From Cyanophora paradoxa (lineage: Eukaryota; Glaucocystophyceae; Cyanophorales; Cyanophoraceae), in contig QPMI01000375.1 in assembly GCA_004431415.1 (NCBI GenBank), forward strand, positions 1-45,007: DNA of 45,007 bases. Reading direction: 5' to 3'. Below are positions 26,449 through 36,100 of the stretch, one piece after another (within the stretch, counting starts at the first letter, position 1; every line of letters starts with the position of its first letter). The position numbers and the translations under genes were made by a program. A model generated the notes under the pieces. That model saw only the letters and a list, made by a program, of their open reading frames with translations. It searched no databases and was not told where the DNA came from.

Positions 26449-26930
26449 TTACTCGAGGTCGCCACCGGCCTCCATCTTCTTCTCGTCGGCGAGCTCCTCC
26501 TCGTCCTCCGCCTCGGCCTCTTCGTCCGCCTGCGGATTGTAGTCCTCGTCCTTCTCACCCTGGTTGATGAAGCGCGGGTTCCTTCGGCGGAAGCACGCGT
26601 GAGCGGCGACGCGAAAGCATAGCTAGCGCCGGAAAAACGCATGCGCACTGGTGATCGGACTTGCGTGTGCCAGGCTGCGCAATGCCCTCCGCGCAGCGCG
26701 TCCGGGTTGCCTTCATCCCGCCCCGAATGCTGCCGGGCCGTCGGCATGCTAGACCACGGGCGCCAAGCGAGAGGGGCCGCGGCCAGGGCAGGGAGTACCG
26801 GCTCTCATCCTTCCCGGTCTCCATGGCCCTCTCGTGTGCCTGAGGGCCGGATAAGAGCGGGCGCAGGGGACAAAGCGAAGCAACAAAGGCCCTACCATCT
26901 TGTCGATCTCCTCATCGGACTTGTTGCAGT
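26449..26930 (-). CDS. Acidic-tailed protein B (3' exons), inverted paralogue of protein A
   Basis: I do not recognise the family. Exons on the minus strand: 26896-26930 (DCNKSDEEIDKM, entered mid-codon), 26799-26839 (AHERAMETGKDESR) and 26449-26581 (NPRFINQGEKDEDYNPQ, then an Asp/Glu-rich end; stop at 26449-26451). The first two exons align with those of protein A (SDEDIKQ/SDEEIDKM; AHERALSTGKNESR/AHERAMETGKDESR) with identical intron phases. The third exon is unrelated in sequence to A apart from being acidic. An upstream exon must exist. The middle intron here is only 56 nt against 190 nt in A. Confidence 0.55.
26660..26839 (-). repeat. Inverted repeat copy B2 (exon 2 and following intron of gene B)
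   Basis: Reverse-complement partner of 20507-20700. The intronic core includes the complement of GGGATGAAGGCAACCCGGAC and matches copy A2 at about 85-90% by eye. Confidence 0.75.
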
Positions 26931-27026
26931 CTGCGGGCGCGCGTCGCAGTAGCGCGTGCGCTCAGGTCAGCGCTTCAGCGTTCGAAGGCCGCGCCGAAAA
27001 TCGAAAGCTCGGCGCAAGGGAGGCGT

Positions 27027-27111
27027 CGCGCGGCGAAGCCGCTCGCCTCTGGCCGTCTCTTCTCGCGCTCTTAGGCATCTAAAAGCGCGCCACGAAGCGC
27101 GCGGGGCGTGC
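27027..27111 (-). repeat. 85-nt inverted dispersed repeat, copy B1
   Basis: Reverse-complement partner of 20074-20158: 81 of 85 positions identical by eye, no gaps. It sits upstream of the first visible exon of gene B, the same relative position as A1 to gene A. Confidence 0.85.
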
Positions 27112-27540
27112 GCGGCCCCGACATCCATATCATGGCGAATTATAACCGTTAAGAAATAGAGAAAAGCGCAAGGCGAGTGCGCGGCGGCGCGCGGGAGGGG
27201 CGCACACTCGTCCTACGCGCAGTGCAGTCAGCGCGCGCGCTGCGATGGCGGGAGCAGGGGCGCACCGGGTGCGGCGCATTCTTAGAGTGCGGCATGGTAC
27301 GTCTCAGGCCTGGATCGTTGGATTTGCCGTGTGAAATCGATGTACAGCGAGCTGCAAAATCAGTGCAAATTTCCAGGAGGGGTACCGGTAGAGCCTGATC
27401 AATAGCAACCGCTGCAAGTTCGGCGCGGCTCCGAGCTCGGAATGGCGCGCAGCGTCCCTAGCCTTTTAACGCGACCTTGAAGGGGCCACTTATCCGGGCG
27501 CGGCCCTCCACATCCGCGCGGAACATCAGCGCCCACAGCC
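27112..27540. other. Divergent spacer upstream of the GT31 gene
   Basis: About 430 nt. It should include the promoter of the glycosyltransferase and the 5' exon or promoter of gene B, neither of which I could place. No recognisable motif. Confidence 0.4.
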
Positions 27541-30362
27541 ATGAAGCGCAATCTGACGTTTGCGATTCTTGGCGCTTCCATCACGTTTGTTATTCTTGTC
27601 AACGTTATGCCGCGGGTCGATCTGGACACAGTCCGTGCTCGCCGCGCGGAGCTTGAGCGCGGCGGGCTAACATATCGGTCTCCCGCCGACGCGCGAGGTG
27701 CTTCGTGTTTGGAACTTTGCTCCCATCGCGCTGATCCGCTAGCCCAGATGGCCTCGGCGGTGAGGAGGTCGATTGCGCCGCCCAAGCCGTGCGTCTCGCG
27801 ACGCGCCGCGGCGCTACAGCCGCCCGCCTCGTTGCCCTTGCATCGCTCGCGGGCTTTTTCACGCTGCACACGTGCAGGAGGACGCTCTGCTACCTCCGGG
27901 GCAAGAGAACATAGCTGTCGGAGTCCTCACCAGCGAAGATGTCCTGGAGACGCGTGTGCTGTGGGTACAGGACACGTGGGCCCGCCGTTTCGAGGTATGA
28001 GCCGGGCGCGCGGCGCCTGCCGCCGGCTCGCCGGGCGCCGAGCCGGCCCCCGCAGAATCTAGTCTTCTACACGGACTACCGCAACCGAGAGGAGGCGGAG
28101 CTGACGTGGGGCGAGGAGGAGCCCCCCCGCGCCGAGGAGGAGGACGAGAGCGGCATCGTCCACATACTGCCCACCGAATACGAAGAGTCGGCCCTCCCGC
28201 ACCCCGCGCGCCCCGCGCCCATCCCCCCCCTCCCCCCCTCACCCCCCCTAAGGTACGAGGAGTCCGGCGCCTGGATGGAGCTCGCCGCCCTTCGGGTCGG
28301 CGTACCCCCTCCCGCCGATCCTTTTCCCCCTCCCTCTTCCCCTTCTTTGACCGCCTCGCGCCACGCGCCTTGTCCCCCCGCAGGACCTGCACAGCCGGTA
28401 CCCGGGGATGTCGTGGTACCTGCTGGTGACGGACGAGACGTGAGCGGGGCGGGGGCGGCGGGGCGGCGGGGGGCGGCGGGCTGAGGCGGGGGCGCAGGTA
28501 CGTCCTCGCGGAGAACCTCCTCCACACCCTCGCCAAGGTCCCCCGCCCCGCCCCCCGCCCCGCGCTCGGCCCGCCGCGCTCCGCCGTGACGCCGGCGCCA
28601 GTTCGACGCCCGGCGGGACCACTACGTGGGGGCCCTCGCCTGGGAGTCCGCCAAGCGCCAGTACCTCGTGCGCCCGCACCCCGCCCCGCCCCGCCCCGCC
28701 CGCCCCGCCCGCCCGCCCGCCCCGCCCGCCTTGTCCAACGGGCGCCCGCAGTTTGTGGAGGTCTCGGCGGGGGTGGCGATCAGCGGGCGGCTCATGCGGT
28801 GCGGCGGGGCCGGGGGCGCCCCCTCTGCGGGCGCCTGCGACGGCGGCGCAGGCGCATGGCGGCGCGCATGGACGACTGCGAGCGCGAGTTCGTCACCGAG
28901 TGGGCCGGCGACCTCCGCATCGCGTGCGCCCTTCCCGGCCCCCCCGCTCTCGCCGGGGTCCCCGCGAGCCGGCGGCGTGCGCAGGCGCTGCGTGCAGCTG
29001 GTGGCCAAGCGGGTGACGCCCCAGTTCGAGCGGTGCGGGGCCCGCCCCCGGCCCCGCCGTTCCCCGGCCGGGGCTCAGCGTCCGGGCAGGAGCTTCCACG
29101 CGGAGCGGCCGCAGACGCTCCTCGGGGCGAAGACGGCGGGCCCGGGGGGCCCCCTGCACATCCGGGCCCGCCCCGCGACCTTCTTCGGGCTCTCGGCGCT
29201 CGACATGTTCGGGCTGGAGGGCGTCGTCGAGCGCTACAAGGGGGCGGCGCCCATCACCTACGGCCTCCTCCACCCCCTCTTCACCGACTCGCACCAGTAC
29301 GAGCTCCTCAACCAGGGGGTCCGCCCCCGCCCGCGGCCCCGCCGGGGCAGCGGCGCGCGGAGCCTCACAAAAGGCGGGGGCGGGGCCAGCAGCAGCGGGA
29401 GTCGGAGCGGGAGGCGGAGGAGGCGATGGAGCGGCAGGCGGAGGAGTACCGTGCCCGCCTCCAGGAGCTCCGCGAGGCCGAGCAGGCCCGCCCACCGCCG
29501 CCCCCGCCCCCGCGCCCCGCCCCGCCGCCCCGCTCACCCCGCCCCGCAGGCCGACCAGCAGCAGCAGGAGAGCGGGGAGGAGGGCGGGGAGGACCCGCAG
29601 GAGGGGCTCCCCGAGGGCGAGCCCGCCCCGCAGGAGATGGAGCCCCCGCCGCAGGAGCCGCCCCCGCAGGAGCCGCCGCCCGCAGAGCAGCCGGCGCAGG
29701 AGCCGCCCCCGGCCGAACAGCAGGAGCAACCGCCGCCAGAGCAGCCACAGCAGGAGCCGCCGCCCGCAGAGCAGCAGGAGCCCCCACCGCAGGAGCCGCC
29801 CCCGCAGGAGCCGCCCCCGCAGGAGCCACCCCCGGCTGAGCAACCTGCGCAGGAGCAGCCGCCACAGGAGCCGCCGGCAGCTGAGCAGCAACCACAGGAG
29901 CCGCCGCCGGCTGAGCAGCCGGCACAGGAGGTACCTCCAGCTGAGCAGCCGGCACAGGAGGTACCGCCGGCTGAGCAGCCGGCACAGGAGCCGCCGCCGG
30001 CTGAGCAGCCGGCACAGGAGCCGCCGCCGGCTGAGCAGCCGCCACAGGAGCCGCCGGCAGCTGAGCAGCAACCACAGGAGCCGCCGCCGGCTGAGCAGCC
30101 GGCACAGGAGCCGCCGCCGGCTGAGCAGCCGGCACAGGAGCCGCCGCCGGCTGAGCAGCCGGCACCGGAGCCGCCAGCAGAGCAGCCGCCACAGGAGCAG
30201 CCGCCGGCTGAGCAGCCGCCGCCGGCTGAGCAGCCGCCGGCTGAGCAACCGCCGGCACCGGAGGCGCCTCCGCCACCGGAGGCCCCTCCTCAGCAGGCGC
30301 CCAGCGAGGCGCCGCCCGCACGGAGGCAGCTCCGGCGTTTCAGGCGACTCTCCAGGAGGTAG
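27541..30362 (+). CDS. GT31 (Fringe/core-1 GalT-like) glycosyltransferase with long P/Q/E/A repeat tail
   Basis: A Golgi-type glycosyltransferase. It starts as a type II membrane protein ([20 protein letters not shown]). Joined exons give [18 protein letters not shown], then [20 protein letters not shown], then [14 protein letters not shown], then [23 protein letters not shown] and [36 protein letters not shown] follows, then [14 protein letters not shown], then [20 protein letters not shown]. This order is that of C1GALT/Fringe, including the 'GGAG.AIS' acceptor block (here SAGVAIS). The usual DDD metal site appears as TDE. After a coiled acidic stretch ([14 protein letters not shown]) comes a repeat tail to the stop at 30360-30362. 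The intron 29486-29549 is GC-AG. Donor and acceptor sugars are unknown. Confidence 0.82.
29486..29549 (+). other. GC-AG intron before the repeat tail of the GT31 gene
   Basis: Donor GCCCGCCCACC directly after a CAG exon end, acceptor CCCCGCAG, 64 nt. It changes frame from [11 protein letters not shown] to [11 protein letters not shown]. The whole candidate interval contains no GT in the right phase. Confidence 0.8.
29637..30300 (+). repeat. Degenerate coding minisatellite ([10 protein letters not shown]-type units)
   Basis: Tandem units of about 30 nt built from CAGGAGCCGCCGCCGGCTGA and variants, encoding repeated [16 protein letters not shown] and AEQQPQE blocks. Several neighbouring units are nearly identical (about 29920-30170), so unit-number change by slippage or unequal exchange is likely. 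Confidence 0.9.
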
Positions 30363-30606
30363 TGCCGGCCGCCGACTGTCATGCATGTTCTAGTTCTTTC
30401 AAAACCATACGTAGTAGTAGCCAGGCCCTAGGATTAGGCCCCAGGTAGCGATCGGCAGTACCCAGATCTGATTGACAAGTATGTGAAGTCGATGCCTACA
30501 GCGCTCATATTCACACAGGGGGCAAGACAGCGGGCATCAGCTCTAGATGAAGCACAGCGTCGGCCGGGAAAGTCAGGTCTGCGGGCGGCGGGCTCGCGCC
30601 GCGCGC

Positions 30607-32462
30607 TCAGTCGGGGTGGAAGCGGAGGCACTCCTTGTATATCAGCTCTGCGGGGCGGGGAGGGGAGGATTTGAGGGGGGCGGGGGCCAGCCAGGCGGGC
30701 GGGGCGGGGCGGGGCGGACCCTTGAGGTCCTTCCGCGTCAGCTCGCGGTCCTCGAACTCGAAGGTGAAGATCTGCGAGGCGACGGGCTGCCCGGCGCGCC
30801 CCGTCAGGCGCCGCCGAGCTCGCGCCGGGGCCGCCCCGGCCGGGCGGCCGCACCTCGTCGTTGGGGTCGTGCAGCTCGGCGAGGTACGGGTGCTCCAGCG
30901 CCTCCTCCGCCTGCGCCGCGCCGGCCGGGCGCTGAGGTTGGCCGGCCGGGGACGACGGGGCGGCGCGGGGGCGGGCACGGTGCAGCGCTTCTTGGGGTCG
31001 ACGATGAGCATCTTCTCGAGGAGGTCGATGGCGAGGGGGTTCCCCTTGGGGAAGATCTTGGAGAAGGGGACCCGCGGCCGCTTCGGCAGCGCCTGCAGGT
31101 ACCGCACCGCCTTCTCCGACCCGTTGATCGACTTGAGCTCCTCGTCCGTCGGCGTCCCCAGCACCTTCGTGATCAGCTCCAGCTGGTGGATGTCTGCCGC
31201 CCCGCCCCGCCCCGTCACGCCCGCTCACGCGCGCGCCCCGCCCGTCCAGCGGCGCGGCTGGCGCACAGTCACGACCGGGGAAGAGGGGCTTGCGGCCCAG
31301 CAGCTCAGCGAAGATGCAGCCGACGGACCACATGTCGACTGGGGGAGGGGGGGGGCGGGTCAGGGGACGGGCGGGCGGCGAAGCGCCGGGTCCCGGACGC
31401 ACTGGCTTTGGTGTACTCGCCGCGGAGGATGAGCTCAGGCGCACGGTACCAGCGCGTCACCACGTACTGCGTCATGCCTGCGAGAAAAGAAATCGGCAGA
31501 CACCCAGGGGCCTTCGAAAGAGCTTTCGCACCCTGGTTCTCCTCCTCGGGATCCGACACACGAGCAAGACCAAAGTCGCAGATCTGAGACGCGAACGCGA
31601 TAAGCAGAGGGGCGGGGCGCAAGGCAGGGCCGCCCGGCCGGGGCTGACCTTGAGCTCGCAGTTCTTGTTCACGAGCAGGTTGCCCGGTTTCTGGCGGCGG
31701 GCGAGGAGCGTAAGGAAGGAGTCGAAAAGAACTGCGAGGTGCCAGCGGACGCACAAGGTCGCGGTGGAGGACGTGCGCGGAGTGGATGTACTTGATCGCT
31801 CGGAGGATCTGGTACAGGAAGTACTGGCAGTGGTCGTCCGTCAGCGGCTGTGGGGACTTGATGATCTGGTGCAGATCTGCGTGGCAGCCGTGAGCCCCGA
31901 CTAAACTCCGTTCTCCAGCTCTGCGGCACCTGTGTCCATCAGCTCGACCACAATGTAGACATCCTCGAAGTTCTCCTGGCTCTCAGGCCGCATAACGTCT
32001 TTGAGGGCGATGACCTAACGAGCAAAGTTTCGCACGCGGCCACAAAAACTGAAGGGGTGCACGTACGTTCTCGTGGTTGAGATGGCTGAGTAGCCGGATC
32101 TCGCGCAGCGTACGCTTCGCGTCCGTGGGATCGTCGAAGGCCTTCACAACCTTCTTGATGGCCACATTCTCGCCAGACTTCTCGTCACGCGCAGCACTGC
32201 GTCGCGGGGGGAATCAGTGCCCCGGGCGGCGCGCGATGCAAGCTAGGGCAATCGCTCTGCTATCTACGATCTAGCTCAGTCTCGCCCGCACTAACCAGAC
32301 AACACCTGCGAGAAGCGGGCGTTTCTGTCAGCGCAATTCCTATGGGCCGGCACAGGGGCGGTTCGGACCGTAGGCGCCGTGTCCGAGAGGCTTTACGAGC
32401 GAGTACTTGTCATCCACATCAAACCGGTTGCCCGAGACGACGAAAGAACGCTTTCCCTGCAT
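30607..32462 (-). CDS. MAP kinase with TQY activation-loop motif
   Basis: A CMGC-group Ser/Thr kinase. The first exon (32369-32462) starts [14 protein letters not shown] and reaches [10 protein letters not shown] 10-nt microexon (32296-32305) continues VV, and the next exon gives [17 protein letters not shown] with the catalytic Lys. Further exons: [66 protein letters not shown], then [16 protein letters not shown], and [20 protein letters not shown]. The C-lobe has [30 protein letters not shown] and [18 protein letters not shown], a clear ERK-type end. Stop at 30607-30609. The phosphorylated T-x-Y (31464-31472) is TQY, not TEY or TDY. All catalytic motifs are intact, so it should be active. 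Confidence 0.95.
32296..32305 (-). other. 10-nt microexon in the MAP kinase glycine-rich loop
   Basis: On the coding strand the exon is GTGTTGTCTG, between ...CTTCTCGCAG and GTTAGTGCGG. Joining TACG + GTGTTGTCTG + TGCTGCG gives GAYGVVCAARDEK, which exactly fits the conserved MAPK loop GxGxYGxVCxA. Without it the loop is broken and the frame lost. Confidence 0.88.
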
Positions 32463-33003
32463 CCGGTGCCTCTTAGCGCGGCCGGTTGACAGCGCACGAT
32501 CAGGAGGGCGATACGAGGCCGTGCACCATGGCGGGAGAGCGTCCTGAGCCCCGCGAATTCAGGGAGGTTCCTGCTGGTTTCGGGGGTACCGCCGGTTTGA
32601 CCTTGCTCCGATCAAATTCATCTTCCAGTTGAATTGCGCTAACGCCAACAGCACGCTAACGGCGAGCCTGGCGATAACGTCAACGCGTTCAACACCTCGT
32701 TATGCACCTCGCAGGCTGGCACGCTAAGAGGAAAATCCAGCCTGAAAGAGCCCGGCCCAGGACAGGGAAGTTTGATTGAACGCCGAAAAGAGGTCGCAGG
32801 TGTGTGTAAGACGAAGTGCGGAGGAAGGAACGCAGACGACGGAGGGCTCGGCAGCAGCTCTGTTCAGATCGGAAGATACAGGTCCTGTAAACACGGAACT
32901 AACGGAGGAGGGACGGTGGAATGGAAACAGGAAGAGAAAAGAAAAGGAGAGGTGAAGTAGGCGAGGTGGGGCGGGTCCTGGCTAGCTAACGCGAAGAACC
33001 CCC
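32463..33003. other. Spacer upstream of MAP kinase, no gene seen
   Basis: About 540 nt, with A/G-rich sequence around 32760-32960. A 62-codon open frame on the plus strand in it has no recognisable product and no exon context. It likely holds the MAPK promoter and 5' UTR and the MYCBP 3' UTR. Confidence 0.45.
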
Positions 33004-33552
33004 CTATTGCGCAGGCGCCTCGCCGACCTGCGAAGCCGACAGTAAGCGATAAGCGCATTAATATAAACGAGTCGAACTGGGCCGCACCTTGGCCTCCAAT
33101 TCCCGAATGCGTGCCATCGCATCGTCCAACTCCTTCTTCATCCTGTCGTTGTCGCTCTTGAGGCCCTCGTACTCGGCTGTCGTGGGAGCACCCAGGTACG
33201 TCTTGATGAAGCTGCAGCGCACGGCTCAGTCAGGTGTGGCGACAAGCTCCAAGGAAGGGAGGGCATACTCAAGAGCATTCGCGGGCTTCTCGGGCTCCTC
33301 GTACAGGGCCACAAAGACTAAAAGGAGAAGATGTGAGCACGAGCTCTGCACACGCTGCAGAGCCGGGCGAGCTAAGCCAGCCGCAGCACCGGCGCACCTT
33401 TGGTCACAGCATCGATGACTCCGCTCCGCTCCAGGTACTTCCGGAACTCGTCCTTCTTCGAGTCGGTGGGTTGCTGCAGCGTGGAGGGTGAGCGGGGACG
33501 CGGTCCGAAAATAAGGTGCAGAGCGCCCGCCGCGACGCACCGGGTAGCTCAT
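33004..33552 (-). CDS. MYCBP: MYCBP / AMY-1 homologue (flagellar FAP174-type small coiled-coil protein)
   Basis: A small adaptor known in animals as c-Myc binding protein; homologues are axonemal (A-kinase-anchoring partners) in flagellates. The ATG at 33550-33552 gives MSYP. Exons join to QPTDSKKDEFRKYLERSGV, then IDAVTK-VFVALYEEPEKP, then ANALD-FIKTYLGAPTTAEY. The coiled-coil exon is EGLKSDNDRMKKELDD, AMARIRELEAK, and the last exon VGEAPAQ with stop at 33004-33006. The VALYEEPEKPxxALDF core is diagnostic and all junctions are GT-AG. Total length is about 96 residues, close to the usual 100. It is divergent from the LAMTOR5 homologue, with 195 nt between starts, suggesting a shared promoter region. 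Confidence 0.93.
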
Positions 33553-33747
33553 CGCTCAGGCTGTGCTGCGTCTGCGGCTCCTGTGCTGTGTCGCGGGGGC
33601 TGAGTCGCTGGTTCGAAATAGTCTAACAAGTTGGGTGGGGTACGGCTGAATTCGCCGCGGCAGTCGATTCCCCTGCTTTCCTGTGGTTCCTGAATCCGCG
33701 GCAGCTCCTTCCTGAGATCTGGCTCATAAAGCCCCGATTCCCGATTG

Positions 33748-34035
33748 ATGCAGTCCTCGCTCGATATCGAGGAGGCGCTCGCTCAGGTTCACGTCAGCGA
33801 AGCGAGCGGCGTGGTCGCGGCCGACCGCAGAGGACTCTGCATCGGCTCGACGGGCACCGCGCCCCCTCGCGCGGCGGGGTCCGTTGCGAACATCGCGCGG
33901 ACCGCAGCGAAGCTCGGCTCGCGGGGGTCGAAGGTCGCGGTCTGCATCGAGACGGAGCTCTCGGTCGTGCTCGTATCCGGCTCGCCAGAGTACAGCGTCG
34001 GCATCTTCAACCCGACGCAGCCGGCGCCGGCGTGA
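33748..34035 (+). CDS. LAMTOR5: LAMTOR5 (HBXIP) homologue, Ragulator subunit
   Basis: A roadblock/longin-like small subunit of the Ragulator complex that tethers Rag GTPases and mTORC1 at lysosomal membranes. Single exon of 95 codons from the ATG at 33748. It aligns throughout with human LAMTOR5: SGVVAADRRGLCIGSTG, then AGSVANIARTAAKLGS, then KVAVCIETELSVVLVSGSPE, then YSVGIF. Length is near the usual 91 residues. Its stop TGA (34033-34035) shares its last base with the ATG of the following YnfA-like frame. Identification rests on the conserved GxxxxDxxGLxxGxxGT pattern and overall fold pattern. Confidence 0.82.
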   Translation: MQSSLDIEEALAQVHVSEASGVVAADRRGLCIGSTGTAPPRAAGSVANIARTAAKLGSRGSKVAVCIETELSVVLVSGSPEYSVGIFNPTQPAPA

Positions 34036-34763
34036 TGTTGTTCGCGGCGCCCGTGTGCGCCCCTTGGCGCGCAGGGGCGCTGCCTGGCCCCGCGCTGGCC
34101 GCGGCGGCCTGTACGGCATGGAGCGCGTGCGGCGGCCGCGCCGCAAAGCCAAAAGCGCTCTACCGCCGCTTCCTCGCCGATGGCCCATCCCACCTCTCCA
34201 CCGCCCCTCAAACCCCCCGCGTTCTGACCGCGCCCGCCGGCTTCCCCCCTCCGCCCTCCGCCCGCGTCTCGGCGGGGCCTCCCGCGCCTCCTCCGCCGCC
34301 GCCCCCCCGGCCTCTCGGCCCGTCGCTCCTGAGGCAGCTGCTCCTCGCGCCGCTCTCGGCCTTGGCGGAGCGGCGGCCGCTGCTCTTCGCCGTGGCCCTC
34401 TTCCTCGTCGCTGGCCTCTGCGAGATCGGCGGCGGGTGGATGGTGTGGAAGGCGGTGCGCGAGGGGGCGCCCCGCTGGTGGGCGGCCCTCGGCAGCCTCG
34501 TCCTCGTCGGCTACGGCTTCATCCCGACCCTCCAGCGCGAGACCTTCGGCCGCACCTACGCCGCCTACGGTGCCCGCCGCCCTCCCCCGCCGCGCGCCCC
34601 GCCCCCGGGCCCCGCCGACGCCGGGGCAGGCGGCTTCTTCATCGTCCTCTCCCTGCTCTGGGGCGCCCTGTTCGACGGCTTCCGCCCCGACCGCTACGAC
34701 CTCCTCGGCTCCCTCATAGCCCTCGCCGGCGTCGCCCTCGTCATGTTCGCCCCCCGCAAGTGA
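34035..34763 (+). CDS. YnfA / UPF0060 family four-helix membrane protein with N-terminal extension
   Basis: The family is mainly bacterial (YnfA, an SMR-like small transporter) and occurs patchily in eukaryotes. The domain occupies the C-terminal half: LLFAVALFLVAGLCEIGGGW, MVWKAVREGAPRWWAALG, SLVLVGYGFIPTLQRETFGR, TYAAYG-GFFIVLSLLWGAL, FDGFRPDRYDLLGSLIAL, ending AGVALVMFAPRK with stop at 34761-34763. Removing a 60-nt GT-AG intron (34570-34629) makes the conserved YAAYGG block; since 60 is a multiple of three, the frame stays open if it is retained. The only upstream ATG overlaps the LAMTOR5 stop and yields an Ala/Arg-rich, acid-poor extension of over 100 residues, possibly an organelle-targeting leader. 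Confidence 0.88.
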   Translation: MLFAAPVCAPWRAGALPGPALAAAACTAWSACGGRAAKPKALYRRFLADGPSHLSTAPQTPRVLTAPAGFPPPPSARVSAGPPAPPPPPPPRPLGPSLLRQLLLAPLSALAERRPLLFAVALFLVAGLCEIGGGWMVWKAVREGAPRWWAALGSLVLVGYGFIPTLQRETFGRTYAAYGARRPPPPRAPPPGPADAGAGGFFIVLSLLWGALFDGFRPDRYDLLGSLIALAGVALVMFAPRK

Positions 34764-34795
34764 CTCAGCGCGCCGTCAGTTGCCGCCGTCCGCGT

Positions 34796-34885
34796 TCACG
34801 GCGCCTGCGGGGGCAGGGGATGCGGGGCGGGGTGCGCGGGGGCGGGGCCGAACGCGGCCTGGGCGGCCTGCTGAGCCGCGCGGGA

Positions 34886-34917
<32 letters not shown>

Positions 34918-36100
34918 ACGCGAGGGACGGCTCCTGCGAGGCGGAGGCGGGGCGCGTCCCGCCCCCGCCGCCCCGCCGGGGCGCAGCTCGGAGGCGAGGA
35001 GGGGCACGAGGGCGGGCCGAAGGGACGGGCGCGAAGGGCGCCAGCGACTTGACGGGAGGCCGCCTGCGCGGGCGCGCCGGGTGAGGGGCGGGGCGGGGCC
35101 GAAGGGGGGCGGGGCGGGGGGCACCGGAGAAGAGCTCGGCAAGGAAGGAGGCGCCGTCGGAGCGGGGGCCCAGGCCTGCCCCCGGCACGTGCCTCAGAAG
35201 CGTGCGGCGGGGGGGCGGGGCGGGGACGGGGCGGACCGGCGCGGAGGTCGCCGGGCTCGAGGAGGAAGATGGCGTCGCCCTCGGCGTCCACCGGCTCCTC
35301 CCACACCCGCGCCGCGCCCCCTGCACGCACCCCTCCAGGCCCCGCACGCCGCCCGAGGCCCGGCGCAGCGCGGCGCACCCGAGGGGCCCAGGAGCGTGAG
35401 CCGCACGGTCCCCTTCGGCAGCGCCGGCGCCCCGCTGCACCGCGCCCCGCGCGTCGGGCGAGCCGGCCGGAGGGGCGCGGGTGCACGCGGAGTACGCACC
35501 CGGGGCCGAGGGAGTCGCTGAGGACGCGGACGACGCACGGCACCTGAAAGCGAGTTCGAATCCGCATGGGACCGTTCAATCACCGGCGGGCGCACCTCGC
35601 GCAGCACCAGCATGGCGAGGGACGTGGATTGCTGCGCGCGACGCTTTGAGGGGAGAAAGGGAGGAAAGGGAGCCATCCGGAGTCGAACCCGGGCGACGGT
35701 GGTCTTCGCCGTTGCCAGGCATTGGTCCTTGAGCAGGAGTTCCACGCGCTTGCCCTCCCCCACCGGCACGTCCTGCACCCGGGCTGGAAGCGAGCGGGCA
35801 GCGGAAGGGGGAGAGGGCGGGGGGTACGGCGAAGGTGAAGGGCTCGGCGCCCTCGCGGCGCTTCTCGACGGCCCCCGCCGCGTTCAGCACCTGACAAAAG
35901 GGCTGAGCAGAGGCCTGGCGCCGAAGCGAATGCAGACAACGGTGTACCCGAAGCCAGACGGGGAGGCGCCACGCGACAGCTTCGCTGAACTCCCCGACCT
36001 GCCCCCCGGAGCTCAGGGCGGTACGGAGGCGTGTTGGGGCAGGGCTCGCGCCTGGTACGCGATGCCGACGCGCAGGGAGCCGGCGGGGGGGCGGAGGCCG
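34796..36100 (-). CDS. Unassigned exon cluster downstream of the subtilase (tail or separate gene)
   Basis: I cannot identify the family. Exon-like pieces with good borders are: SLRVGIAYQARALPQHAS, VLNAAGAVEKRREGAEPFTF, VQDVPVGEGKRVELLLKDQ with CLATAKTTVAR, QSTSLAMLVLRE, VPCVVRVLSDSLGPG, RVWEEPVDAEGDAIFLLEPG, DGASFLAELFSG, and a last exon ending in an Ala run and a His/Pro-rich end at 34796. Several use donors beginning GTACC or GTTCGA. It follows the subtilase on the same strand without a clear stop or start between them. It may therefore be the cytoplasmic tail of that protein, or an independent gene whose start I missed. Confidence 0.35.

Noticed and set aside
29637-30300. Tandem repeats as a possible CRISPR array
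   Set aside because: Units are contiguous, without spacers, and encode an in-frame P/Q/E/A repeat at the end of a gene.
32772-32960. 62-codon plus-strand open frame upstream of the MAP kinase
   Set aside because: Low-complexity, Lys/Gly-rich, without relatives or context; likely UTR or spacer.
33748-34763. Bacterial contamination or an operon, suggested by the TGATG overlap and the YnfA domain
   Set aside because: The YnfA-like frame has a GT-AG intron in a conserved block, and both flanking genes are clearly spliced eukaryotic genes.
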